From: Dipteris shenzhenensis
Lineage: Eukaryota > Polypodiophyta > Polypodiopsida > Gleicheniales
Length of the DNA: 64,000 nt
Assembly (NCBI GenBank): GCA_047967505.1
Contig: CM106538.1
Reading direction: 5' to 3' (one strand)
Shown: one piece after another, positions 48,208 through 59,247 of the stretch
How positions within the stretch are numbered: the stretch's first letter is position 1
Layout of the letters: every line of letters begins with the position of its first letter
The notes under the pieces: model-generated
Told to the model about the DNA's origin: nothing
Databases searched by the model: none
What the model saw: the letters and a program-made list of their open reading frames with translations, nothing else
Translations under genes and position numbers: made by a program

Positions 48208-48521
48208 GTTGTAAGTCCCCCATATGAGGAGAAGCCTTGTGTGAGCTCGAGACACTGGATGGATCCTGACTTGCATGTCAGATGAGGTCTATCAATGAGA
48301 CCGTTGATGGTAGAACGGTGATCTATGTGAGTCTAGCCTATGGCTAGGCAGGGTAGGTAAGTTGGTAGCACAATGAGGCACATTGTCTTGATTGTGTGGG
48401 AGCCCCTTGCTCTCACTCGGGTCTAGGGGCTAGCTTGCCTCCAACTGGGGGGTCCCCAGGGGGGCCAACAGCCCCCCTGCTGGGGGTTCCGGGGTGACGA
48501 GAGCCCCTAAGGTGAAGGTAT
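48208..48521. repeat. Dispersed repeat, copy 2, with GC-rich hairpin
   Basis: Begins gtaagtcccccatatgaggag, matching 9,705. At about 48,447-48,490 a G/C-rich inverted sequence (tggggggtcccc, aggggggcc-aaca-gccccc-ct) could fold into a strong hairpin. It ends at the 8-bp duplication of element G. Confidence 0.45.
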
Positions 48522-51500
48522 CTCGGGGGGTCCATCTCGAAAATGTAAGTATACTATAAGAGCTCAAAATGAGGGGTATTTTAATTCTCAAGAATTACAG
48601 AAATATATTTATAGCAGGGGTAATTTTATACATCATTTTTAAATTAACAAGTAGGGTGAGTTTATTCTCAAATCCAGATTAAAAGTTATTTTTCAAAAAT
48701 TTTCTCGTCTGGGATGATGTATAAGAGTAGTCATAATTTGTTGATGGGTAGCTCAAAGTTTTAATGGCGCCCTCTCGCAGTCATGATAATAAGATATTGG
48801 TGTTAGATTCAGCGATAAACACACACACACACACACACAGAGGTCTCAAATTGTATCTTTTAAGCTATGCTTTGAGATAGTGGCAATTTAGTAACTTAAT
48901 GTCAAGCTCTGCAAAGCGGATAAAGTGTGTTTGAAAGAACATTTGAATGTGGAATGGGCTTAAGGACAATTCTACTACAGGATGTTATTACTTAAGAACA
49001 TTTGTAGCTGGGTACTCTTCAAAACTTAGCACCACTTAGATCATGCTGCTATAATGCATGCTTTCAAGGTATGTGGAAGATGTGTTCTAACAAAGCACCC
49101 TTTCATGTTGGGAACATATCACACTAGTTCCATCAAATGATTGTCATGTTTATGATCCTTCAATCAAAGATGCAACATATCAAGTTCACCATGATGTGTT
49201 GAGCGATGCTCTTGAAATTTGTGATGTTGTTGTGATCCTTCAAGCGATTGTGATGTTGGTGATCCTTCAAAGTTCAAGCAAAGATGTAGCATATGAAGTT
49301 ACCATAATACATTGAGAAATTCTCTTGATATAGGAGACAAGTTTTTGTGGTGAATGCTGAGGTTTAAAATATTGATGAGCATGCTAGTTCTTCTCCATCT
49401 AAAGTGCACTACTATCAAGCATATGACTAATCATACTTTGAAGAATGGATGGAATAATGTTATTGAACGAAATTCACACTTTGAGAAAGGGTTTTACTAC
49501 CAAGAGCTAAGAGATTTGATGTTTCAAATTGCTTGATCAAAATCCTAAAGGATCTAGATACTCAAATCAATGGCATTTAATGCTATAAAGTTTCCGATGG
49601 AGGTTGTTGAAGGTGATAGTGTAGTATTCAAGATTTTTTGAAATTGGACGTGAGGCTACATGGATGAGATGGTTTGTGACAAATCTTGGAGTATGCAGAT
49701 TCGATGCTAGATCTTAGTGTAGTCTAAGGATGATCCCATGATGATATTTTTTGACGATCAAATTTCCATTACATTGGAAAGAACCCAAGGATTCAACATC
49801 AAAACATAATGGAATTGGGTTTGAAAACTATTTCTTGGAGAACACAGTGTGTGGATAAAAATGTAAATATGTTTTTTGCTTGTTGCATGCTGAGGGGTAG
49901 GTGCATAGCTATGTACATAGCTCATGGACCGTTGTGGCTTTGAGTTATGGACACACTCATAAAAGACTCTACACTGATGTATATATTTACTTGAGATGGT
50001 AGATACTTCTGCAGGGACTCTCGAGAAATGATGATGTGCAATATGTATAGCAATGAAATCTACTTGAGATGAAGAATCTATGGATGAGAATAGCAATGAA
50101 AGCAAAGAGGTTACTGCACTTAGTGAGATTAGACATGAAATTGATGACATTTTGAAGGAAACAAGAAACACGCCCCTTAAGAAAAGCATTAGCCCCATTG
50201 TAGAGGTGGACGGAAAGTTTATTTTCAAGTCAACATTGGTGAGCCAACTCAATGGATGTCCAACCTTGTCAAAAGATAGACTCACAAGGGCAAAGCAAGG
50301 TGTTTACTTCAACCATGAAGCAAAAGCACAATCATCAAATGGAAATTTATTTGGCATAGGTTGTGACTGTGCTATATACTTTCATGATGACACAAAAGGA
50401 CAAGGAAATCAACACATGAAAAGAAATGGCAAAGCTACAATCACGAGGAAGATGGATGCAACTCATGGTACATGGTACTTAGGAAGAGTTCAAAAGATGA
50501 GGAAGAAAGTCAAAGGGAGGTACGCGGATTATAAGCGTGGATTTGATTTAGCAGATAGGCCCCAAGGTTTGGAAGTTCAGCTTGGATGGTGTCAAAGGGC
50601 AAAAGGAGCACAAATGTTCACTTATGATTTGACAGACTTAAACATGGTGGACATTGAAACAATTATTGCATTAGCAAATTTGACATATATTGTAAGAACA
50701 GACAAGTACTAGCTAGATGATAATGACTACAAAGTTTTTAATGACTTCTTGAAAAGTGCTAGGTAAGTTTACTTTGCATTTTTCTTGCAAGGTGAAACTT
50801 TCCAAAATGTCTTATAATGAGCTAGATCTCATCTTTGGCTAATTTTGGTTTCAGATAATGATATGTCACATGTATCATATAAGAAGTTGGGCTAGTTCTT
50901 GAGGCAAAATTCTACATTTTTTGTAAGTCAAATACCTTAAGATAAACTTAAATACAAACTTTTCTTGAGATATAATTCTATATTTTTGGTAAGTCAAGTA
51001 ATTTAGATAAACTTGAGTGCGAACATTTTCTAGCTTTATCTACTTAGATTAATCATGCAAAATTCTTGATTCTTGTTGGTGAATAAACAGGGCAATACTA
51101 GATGGAGGGTCAAATTTGGAAGCCAAGTGGCCTATTTTAGGGCCCTCCCTTGGCTATCATCTTTACACTATAAACAAGATAATTCCACATCCTCCATGTT
51201 ATCCAGCTGAGGTCATTCAAGGATCCATCAATGAGGAGGAGAAGTCTATGTAGCAACCTTTAGTCTATCTATCTCTAGCTGATTTTTTGCCATGTCTAAG
51301 TCTAAGGTTTTGATTAAACTCTTGATGACAAGTCTTGGTTGTAACTTGTATCTATTTTTAGATATCAATATGCTTGTACTTTGGATCCAATTCTACCTTT
51401 TCATTTGGTACTTTTGATGAAATTTGGCTATAGCTTGTGACCCTCGGTTGTGTGCTAGAGTCTAAATATCAAATTGAGCATCTACAAAATAGAGTTTATC

Positions 51501-52805
51501 CACCAAATTGTGCAATCAATGCAAGTGTGATATGGATCTCATCGAAGCTTGAAACATCCCAAACCTCTAACTAAACCTTCATGTGAAATTCCATATTGTG
51601 TAGCAAAAGATGGATTATAAAACTCTAAAGGACTACTAAAGGAAGAATAGACTATATCCAAGAAACTATGCATCCAATGTACAGGTGGTCTATGGGTTCC
51701 CTTAAAGATCCATGCATTCCAATTCTATCCACCAAAATAGCTCATTATTTTATCTACATATGGTCTCAAAATTATGAGGGGAAGCATGGGTCCTTCAAAA
51801 TTTTGAATTGAAATATAGTGGAAATGGAATAAAGGGTGATTTCCAAACTGAAAAATTATCAGATGCATTAATAATTAAGATCTAAATTCAATAAAGAAGC
51901 TATAATATTTCATAGTTCTACAAATTTTCCTTTTATATCATATGCATCTAGCATATGGTTTGGAAGTTAGGATATTCAAAAATTTAGGAAAAAGTGATGC
52001 AAATACATAAATATGAAAGTATGTAGCTTAAAGAAAAGTAAAGCAACATAAATTGAGAAAAAGATACGGATTGAGTGATAATAAGCTTAATAACTTTGTG
52101 CACTTAACATGATTAAGTTGGATGGAGGTTGGATGCCTTTATAATGAGATGATAAACACTATCTTTTTCTAATATAGAAAGTGGCATATATGTAACATGA
52201 TGCTAGTGCATGCATCATATTGAATATAAACACTTGTACTACATCAACATAATGCTACTACATGCATCATATTTAATATAAAAACTCCCATTAGATTAAC
52301 AAAAGGTTAAAGTTTGGGCCATCTTCTTATAAGTTTGTGCCATTTTATTCATAGTTCAATTCAAGTTACTTCATGCAAGTCTCTAGTGGAGGTAGTGATA
52401 GTTTGGGAGCATGCAAGGGAAACAAAATTGGATAAGGTGGAGTAAATACATGAGATTTTGGGAATTGAAAAGATCAAAAATTGAAAATACATTCTATTAG
52501 GTACTAGTATGGGTGTAAAGCATGCATCTCCATGACATACAAATTAAATGGTTTTATTCAATTATACAATACAATTTCTCAAAAGTAGCATCTGTTTCAA
52601 CTTACACTAAAATGTACAAGAGGAGGGCAAAAAGTATAGGCTTCTCAAATTTTAAATTTACTGAAGGGATATAATTATTGATCAAAAAATTCACAGTAGG
52701 GGTATATAAATAGATAAAATGTGGTTACAAAGGGGTCTTTAAAATATTTTTTGAATGCATGTTGTATAGCTGGCTTATGTAAGGTGGACCCCCCGAGGAT
52801 GGTAT
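48514..52805. mobile_element. DNA transposon G (4,276 bp) with 13-bp identical termini
   Basis: ctcggggggtcca at 48,522-48,534 is repeated inverted as tggaccccccgag at 52,785-52,797, with weaker similarity further in. Flanks are gaaggtat (48,514-48,521) and gatggtat (52,798-52,805), an 8-bp duplication with one difference. Inside is a two-exon relic of the same transposase-like family as at 20.9-24.2 kb. The rest (48,535-50,079 and 51,254-52,784) is AT-rich without recognised genes, apart from a CA microsatellite at about 48,821-48,838. The superfamily is not known to me. Confidence 0.7.
50080..51253 (+). pseudogene. C-terminal exons of a transposase-like gene in element G
   Basis: The exon from about 50,080 to 50,762 reads SPIVEVDGKFIFKSTLVSQL, CPTLSKDRLTRAKQGVYF, GTWYLGRVQKMRKKVKGRYA, FDLADRPQGLEVQLGWCQR and VDIETIIALANLTY. 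A TAG at 50,710-50,712 interrupts it, yet the frame stays open to a GTAAGT donor at 50,763. The acceptor ataaacag ends at 51,090. Exon 2 (51,091-51,253) continues in phase (AILDGGSNLEAKWPILGPSL) to a TAG at 51,251. The motifs are those I associate with the C-terminus of the DFAENY-type family decayed at 20.9-24.2 kb. The upstream catalytic part is missing, so this copy is dead or acted in trans with a full copy. Confidence 0.55.
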
Positions 52806-53063
52806 AGGGAATATACCCTGAATATTGCATGGACGACTAGTCGGTTCCACTGACTAGGTTGATTGGTCGGCTCCACTGACTAGGTTGACTGGTCGGCTCC
52901 ACTGACTACTTTGATCCTAAGCTCCACTGTGGGAGCACACGGGTGGATAGAGCCATCATTTGTACTACATCAATATTGAAGGAAAATTTTATTCCTCTCC
53001 AGTTTGCTGTGTACTCTCTATTCTTTGTTCAATTTTTGTTTCACTGCACCATGTAATTTAACA
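52806..53063 (+). repeat. 3' part of the 5' LTR of Copia B2
   Basis: Ends gtaatttaaca directly before a primer site. It contains about three 26-bp tandem copies of ggctccactgactaggttgactggtc (52,847-52,918). Element G and its duplication lie immediately left, so G probably landed in this LTR. Confidence 0.6.
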
Positions 53064-53078
53064 TGGTATCAGAACCCA
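53064..53078 (+). other. Primer binding site of Copia B2
   Basis: tggtatcagaaccc follows the LTR and matches the initiator-Met tRNA 3' end at 11 of the first 12 bases. Confidence 0.85.
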
Positions 53079-53140
53079 GGCCGCGGCTCTAAGGATCGAA
53101 GAATAGAAGAGAGGCAAGGGCTTCCATTGCATATGGAGTG

Positions 53141-55160
53141 ATGGCATCAGGAGCAGCCCGAGTTCAACAATTGGATGCAACTTAAGTTTAGTAGCTACAC
53201 CAACAATCCAGGCGTTGAGGATTCACCCACCAGCCTTCAATGAAGGCAAGCTAGATGGTACGGACTACACTCTGTGGAAGTTTAAAATTACTGCTATTCT
53301 AGATTTGTATGAGCTTTTGGAGACAGTACTGGGGACTAACCCATAACCATAAGAAACCCCCAACCTAGCAAATCCAAGGAGAACAATACCTCATAATGCC
53401 GACCTTCTATGAGCTTGGAAACATAGGAACACAGATGCTCTATGTGCCCTGGTTACAAGTACTACTGATAGTGTTTTGACCTTGATTCAGCATACATCTA
53501 AGGCAACTGTGTCCTGGAACATATTGAAGAGTCAGCATGAGACGTGGAGTCAGACAAGGATCTAGGACCTGGAGAATCAGCTCGTAGCTGAAAAGTTTAA
53601 TGAAGGAGAGACAACGGAGGTGTTCATAACCCGAATAAAAAATTTGTGCTTTGATGGACTGGTGACAGTGCTTAACACTCAGGTGAGACCCCAACCATTG
53701 TCATTTGAGGAGTATGGACGAGGAATTGAGGCTTAAAGCTCGAGATGGAGGTGGCAATGGGGATGCTACTTTCTCTGCCACTGCAAAAGGCAAAGGTGGT
53801 TCCTCCACCAAAGGTGAGTACTCTACTAGTGGTGACAAAAAGAAGAAGGGTGGCAAGAAGAAGTTTCACGGAGAATGCTTCTGCTGCAATAAGAAGGGCC
53901 ATGTGATTGCAAATTGCTGAGTCAAGAAAGCAGATGAAAAGAATGGTACCCTGAAGAAGACAGATAAGGGGAAAGAGATAGCTAACATAGCAGAAGCAGA
54001 GTTAGATCTATTTTTGGCCATAGAGGAAGAGTGTTCTTCAGTTCAAGAAGCTTCAACCATTGATTCATGGGTGTTGTATAGTGGTGCCTCCCATCACATG
54101 ACCTACAAGAAGAGTCTATATTGTTCCATGCAGCCTCTATAGGAACCCATCACCATGACGGTTGGAAATAATGCAAAATGCCCTGTTGAGGGTATAGGTA
54201 TGGTTCCATTTGTTTCTATAAATGGAGATGTTAAGAAACTATCTAATGTGTTGTAGGTTCCACAAATCAAGAGAAATTTGCTATCAGTTGCTTCCATAAT
54301 TGACCTTGACTATGAGGTGAGGTTCAACAAGACAGGAGCAAAAATTTTGGATAGTGCTGGCAATCTTGTTGGCACAAGAGTAAGGAGGAACAACTTGTAT
54401 GAGCTAAGTGCTCTTACAGCCACCATTGGAGTGGGCACAAGCAGACTTTGGCATGAAAGATTCAACCACATCGGATTTGAAGTGCTGAAGGAGATGCAAA
54501 AGCAAGGCATGGTTGCTCACGTACCTGCAGTGGCAAAAATCAAAGAACCGTGTGGAGCTTGCATGATGGGCAAGAAACAGAGGAAGACATTCTCACAAGA
54601 AAGCAAGAATAGAGCAAACGCTCCTCTAGAGTTAGTGCATGTTAACTTGTGCGGTAAGATGCCTACACAAGCCTTGGGAGGATCTTCCTATTTTTTATTG
54701 ATCATCGATGACTATAGTAGGAAGATGTGGGTGTACTTTCTTCGTGAAAAGTCTCAAGATTTTGGCAAATTGAAAGAATGGCTATAGCTTGTTGAAAATC
54801 TAACATGGAGAAAAGTGAAGAAATGGTGGTGGTGAGTTTGTTTCTATACAGTTTGGAGATTTTTGCAAGAGAAAAGGGATCAAGCGACAAATGATGACAC
54901 CACATACGCCTCAACGAAATTCAGTTGTTGAATGCCGAATGCAGACCACTGTGGAGATGGGGAGGTGTATGTTGAAAGGTGCTGAACTGCCAAACCACTT
55001 TTGGGCTGAGACTGTCAATACTGCAGTTTACATCCTTAATCGCAGCTATACTAAGGCACTCAAAGGTAAAACACCACATGAGGCTTACAATGGTAAGAAG
55101 CCATTTGTCTCCCACTTCAAAACGTTTGGGTCTGAATGCTATGCGCATGTACAAGACTAT
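53141..55160 (+). pseudogene. Copia B2 gag-protease-integrase
   Basis: A decayed gag from the ATG at 53,141: FNEGKLDGTDYTLWKFKI, then many stops, then a zinc knuckle CFCCNKKGHVIANC (about 53,878-53,919). The protease motif reads VLYSGASHHMT (about 54,070), with the catalytic Asp replaced by Tyr. Pre-integrase LWHERFNHIGFEVL and CGACMMGKKQRK are well kept. The integrase core has LIIDDYSRKMWVYF, a shifted GGEF region, VVECRMQTTVEMGR, and HFKTFGSECYAHV. It is cut at about 55,160 by LTR H2. Related to B1, where the protease Gly is altered. Confidence 0.85.
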
Positions 55161-56341
55161 TGTCTCTATGCCAACATGGACTTAGGTAGAATAGAATGTG
55201 TGTGTAGACTAGCGGCAAAGCTCTACTTGTACTTAAATGAGACTAAAAATAATCCCTCTTAGAAATCCAACTTGCATGTTCTACATGCAAATTCTACATA
55301 TGATTTCTACATGCAACTCCTACATGCGAGTTCTATATGCGAGTTCTACATGCGAATTCTACATGCAACTTCTACATGCGAGTTCTACATGCAAGTTCTA
55401 CATGCGAGTTCTACATACAACTCCTACATGCAACTCCTACATGCAACTTCTGTATGCAAGTTCTACATGTAGAGAGAGAATGTGTTACAATTCCTACATG
55501 CAGAGAGAGAAGCTCTCCAACTTGTATAAATACACCATAATGGAATGATACCCACACTCTTTGGGGCATTGTGTTGAGTTCTACTTTGGTATTCCAAGCA
55601 ATTGTTTCAAGTGTCCATGCTTCCTTGCACTACACGTCCAAAAGCATGTCCTAACCTTGCAACTCCTCCTCCCCTCTCCTCCATCCTTGCAACCCATCCT
55701 CTCCCTCTCCTCCTCTCTCCTCCTCCTCCCTTCTCCTCCTCCCTCTTCCTCCTCCTCCTCCCTCCTCCTCCCCCTCCCTCCTCCTTCTCCTCTCTCCTCC
55801 TCCCTCCTCCTCTTCCCTCCTCCTCCTCCCTCCTCTCTCCTCTTTCTCCCATGCTCTTACACCTTCTTCCTCTCCCACTCCTATGCTCCCCCTAAACCCT
55901 TAGTTCCTCAACCCTTAATCTTCATGATCTACAAGGGAGACGAGTTCTCCACCATGTACTCTACTCTAAACCTTGGAAACTCTTCTAAACTCTGGAACTC
56001 CTTCTAACCTTGGAACCTCTTCTAAACCTTGGAACCTCCTTCTAAACCTTGGAACCTCCTTCTAACCCTTAAACTCCTCCTAAACCCTGCAACCCCCAAT
56101 GAAGACAAAGGCCTTCATTAATTCAACCATGATGGTACACGGTCCTTTTACACATGCATGCACTACGTCTGCTTACCACACTTAAGCCTACGTCTCTCAC
56201 TAGAACACGACTCGAGGTCCTAAGCTATAGGTATACTACAAAGGACAACCCCAATATATCTATAGGTGACAAAAAGCCTCGAAACCCTGCATACTGAGAA
56301 TACCCTGCTCTTCCCACAGAAGCCGTGGGCAAGAGACAACA
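55161..56341 (+). repeat. 5' LTR of element H2
   Basis: 1,181 bp, from tgtctctatgcc to agagacaaca, homologous to solo LTR H1. The U3 minisatellite (about 55,268-55,470) is again of 13-bp units but of another sequence (near ttctacatgcgag). The TATA box at 55,525-55,532, the CT-rich tract (about 55,660-55,850) and the downstream half are shared with H1. It interrupts the Copia B2 integrase. Confidence 0.8.
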
Positions 56342-56590
56342 TTTGGCTCTACTACTGGGGAGACTACCATCTCAAGTAATGAGTAAACATATGCAGGTAT
56401 GTGTAAACAACAAACTACTTTGAACTTTCATGAACATAACACTCAAGGGCAAGGAGAGTAAAATCTTCTCCATTTCTCGCCAAACATATCAACCCCAAGC
56501 ATCAACCTTGGGTTCCTACGTTAAGAAATTTTCATTATTTCTTAAATAGAAGCCACTTGATAAAAAGCTAGGCTAGGTGGTGGACACGAA
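56342..56590 (+). mobile_element. Internal start of element H2 with Gypsy-like primer site
   Basis: Directly after the LTR: tttggctctactactgggga. Its layout resembles tttggcgccgttgccgggga, the start common to many plant Gypsy elements. No coding region follows before a promoter-like block and long pyrimidine tract, so H2 is truncated or non-autonomous. Confidence 0.5.
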
Positions 56591-56675
56591 TGCGCAGAGC
56601 TTGCAATTTTGATCATTTCACCTTTTTGCAAAAGGCAAACCGAGCTATCCATAAAAAGTTACGGCTCAGTAAGAG

Positions 56676-56717
56676 TTTAGGGTTTAACCCTAAACCTAAA
56701 CCCATTTCCTATAAAAA
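56676..56717 (+). promoter_or_regulatory. Telo-box pair and TATA box
   Basis: tttagggtttaaccctaaac (56,676-56,695) contains the plant telo-box in both orientations, followed by TATAAAAA at 56,710-56,717 and a pyrimidine-rich leader. This is the layout of many plant growth-related promoters. No gene is recognisable downstream. Confidence 0.45.
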
Positions 56718-57009
56718 CCCACTCCACCCCCTCATTCTTCATCTTTCACATCTTGCCTCTGTCCTCTTCCTCATTCCAAGCCCCACGCAAGACACTCCTC
56801 CCTCTCCATCGACCACCACCCTACTCCCATCCTCACATGGTAAGTGACTTTGAGCCCATCTCGCAGTGATAACCTAGCCATTCACCCACTGTCCATTGGT
56901 CCGCAACAATCCCGTTACATCAAGAAATTCTTGGAGAGCGTTCAGGTGACCACCTCTTCCTCCCTTTGGATTTCTGTTAGTTTTTTTTCGTCCATCAAGT
57001 TCTTTTTCT

Positions 57010-57760
57010 TCTCTCTTTTTCCCTCCCCCCCCCCTTCCATAACCACCACTTCCCCCCTTCCCCCCCATCTTCCCCCCTCCCCCCTTACATCTCCACCACC
57101 CCTCCCATTTCCACCACCCTTTCCCCCCCCCCTTCCCCCCCTCCATCTCCACCACCCCCTCCCCCCTCCCACCCCTCCCATTTCCACCACATCTTTTCCC
57201 ATCCCCTCCACCCTCCCCCCCTCCATCTCCACCACCATCCCCTCCCCCTTTCCCCCCCTCCATCTCCACCACCCCCTCCCCCCCCTTTCCCCCGCTCCAC
57301 CTCCACCAACCCCCCTCCATCCCACCACCCCTTCCCCCCCTCCATCTCCACCAACCCCCTTTCCATCCCACCACCCCCTCCCCCCCTCCATCTCCACCAC
57401 CCCCCCTCCCCCCTTCCCCCCTCCATCTCCACCCCCCCTCCATCCCACCACCATCCCCTCCCCCTTTCCCCCCCTCCATCTCCACCACCCCCTCTTCCCC
57501 CCTCCCCCCCTACATCTCCACCACCCCTCCCATTTCCACCACCCATTTTTCCCACACCGCCCCCCCCTCCATCTCCACCATCCCCTCCCCCTTTCCCCCC
57601 CTCCATCTCCACCATCCCCTCCCCCTTTCCCCCCCTCCATCTCCACCACCACCTTCCCCCTGCCCACCTCCATCTCCACCACCCCCTTCCACCACCACCA
57701 CCCCCCCTCCATCACCACCCCCTCCTCCTTTCCCCCCCCCTCTCTCTCTTTTTTCCCTCC

Positions 57761-57840
<80 letters not shown>

Positions 57841-57858
57841 TCCCCCTCTCTCTTTCTT

Positions 57859-57908
<50 letters not shown>

Positions 57909-57943
57909 CCTCTCTCTCTCTTTCCCTCCCCCTCCCTCTTCTT

Positions 57944-58004
<61 letters not shown>

Positions 58005-58101
58005 CTCTATCTCTATCGCTCTTTCCCTCCCCCTCCCTCTTCTTTCTCTCTCTCTCTCTCTCTCTCTCTCCCTCTCTCTCTCTTTCCCTCCCCCTCCCTC
58101 T

Positions 58102-58149
<48 letters not shown>

Positions 58150-58269
58150 TCTCTCTCTTTCCCTCCCCCCCCTCTCTCTCTCTCTCTCGTTCTTTCTCTC
58201 TCCTTCTCTCTCTCTCTCTCTCTCTCTCTTTCCCTCCCCCCCTCTCTCTCTCTCTCTCTTCCCCCTGTA

Positions 58270-58309
<40 letters not shown>

Positions 58310-58358
58310 TCCCCCCACCCCCTTTGTCTCTCTCTCTCTTTCTCTCTCTCTACCCCCC
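57010..58358. repeat. Very long CCCTCC/CCACC and CT microsatellite tract
   Basis: About 1.35 kb. The first half is C-rich (ccccctccatctccaccacc units of about 30-40 bp). The second half is (CT)n with short tttccctcccc interruptions and a (ctat)n patch near 57,985-58,010. The 518-codon ORF here is compositional. Confidence 0.95.
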
Positions 58359-58903
58359 CTCGCCGGCCACTCCCTACACACTACCCTACTCCTATACTAA
58401 AGCAAGGGCTAAGCCCTTGCTGTTGCTACATAGGGCAACCAGGCCCCGCCCTGCCTAGCTTGCGCAGCCCCGCCCAGCCCCGTGTCACCTCGAACTACCC
58501 CATGCAACCTCGCCCAGCCCCGCACAGCCTAGCCCCGCACAGCCAACCTAGCCCTGCGTCACCTCGCCTACGCCCTCACACTCCACCCCCCTCCCCTCCC
58601 CTCCCCTGCACCTCCCCCGTCACCACTCGCGAAGACCCACCGCACCTCCCCGTATCCTCTGCTCAACACCCCCCACCCCCCACGTCGCATCTCAAAAACA
58701 ACCCCCCTCGCCACTGCTGCAAAAAATCACCCCCCATGCCACATCGCCGCCGCGAACGCCCCCCACATAGTTCTAAAATTTAACCAAAAAAAAAGGTAAA
58801 AAACCTAACCTATAATTAAGCCTAGGTTAACTAACCCTAGGGTAGTCTAACCTAGGTTAGGTTAGGGTAACTTAGGCTAGTTTAGTCTAACTAAGGTTAC
58901 GAT
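58359..58903. other. Spacer with simple repeats
   Basis: Contains agcaagggct-aagcccttgct (palindrome, about 58,401-58,421), ccagccccgc units (58,460-58,560) and degenerate cctaggttaa units (58,800-58,890). The last continue after element E at 61,590-61,640, showing E inserted in them. No gene. Confidence 0.5.
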
Positions 58904-59247
58904 TTTTGAGAGTTGTGGTGCCATGAGCACATAACTAGAGGCTAAGGTATGGTATATGAAAGAATTAAAGTAGCCACCCTAGGATGTGGACTACATGATG
59001 TGGAGATGTGGATTGAGGATATCCACAAGGAGAGATGTGGATCAGAGGAACCCACATCTGTTGACTATTCAAAGGGAACTCTCTATATATGAGGCCTATC
59101 ATGTATTGTTGATATAGCACATTGGAATAGATTGAGTGTTTCATACTTCATGTCTCTCTCCCCATGGCTTTCCATATTTGGTTTGATCCTTTGTGATCTT
59201 TATGCTCATTAAGTGATAGATTAGGCTAGTACGATCCCAGTTTGTCA
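58904..59247 (+). repeat. 5' LTR of element E
   Basis: 344 bp nearly identical to 61,240-61,584 (about eight to ten differences by eye), ending agtttgtca. Its first bases read ttttgagag where the 3' LTR has tgttgagag. A TATA-like ctatatatgagg is at about 59,083. Confidence 0.9.

Noticed and set aside
56844-58400. A 518-codon plus-strand ORF and 120-260-codon minus-strand ORFs
   Set aside because: They are translations of CCCTCC/CT repeats (Pro/Ser/Leu or Gly/Glu/Arg only) open in several frames at once. No domain.
58800-58900. Telomeric repeat tract (cctaggtta/aacccta-like)
   Set aside because: Units are irregular and lack a run of tttaggg. Treated as degenerate simple sequence interrupted by element E.
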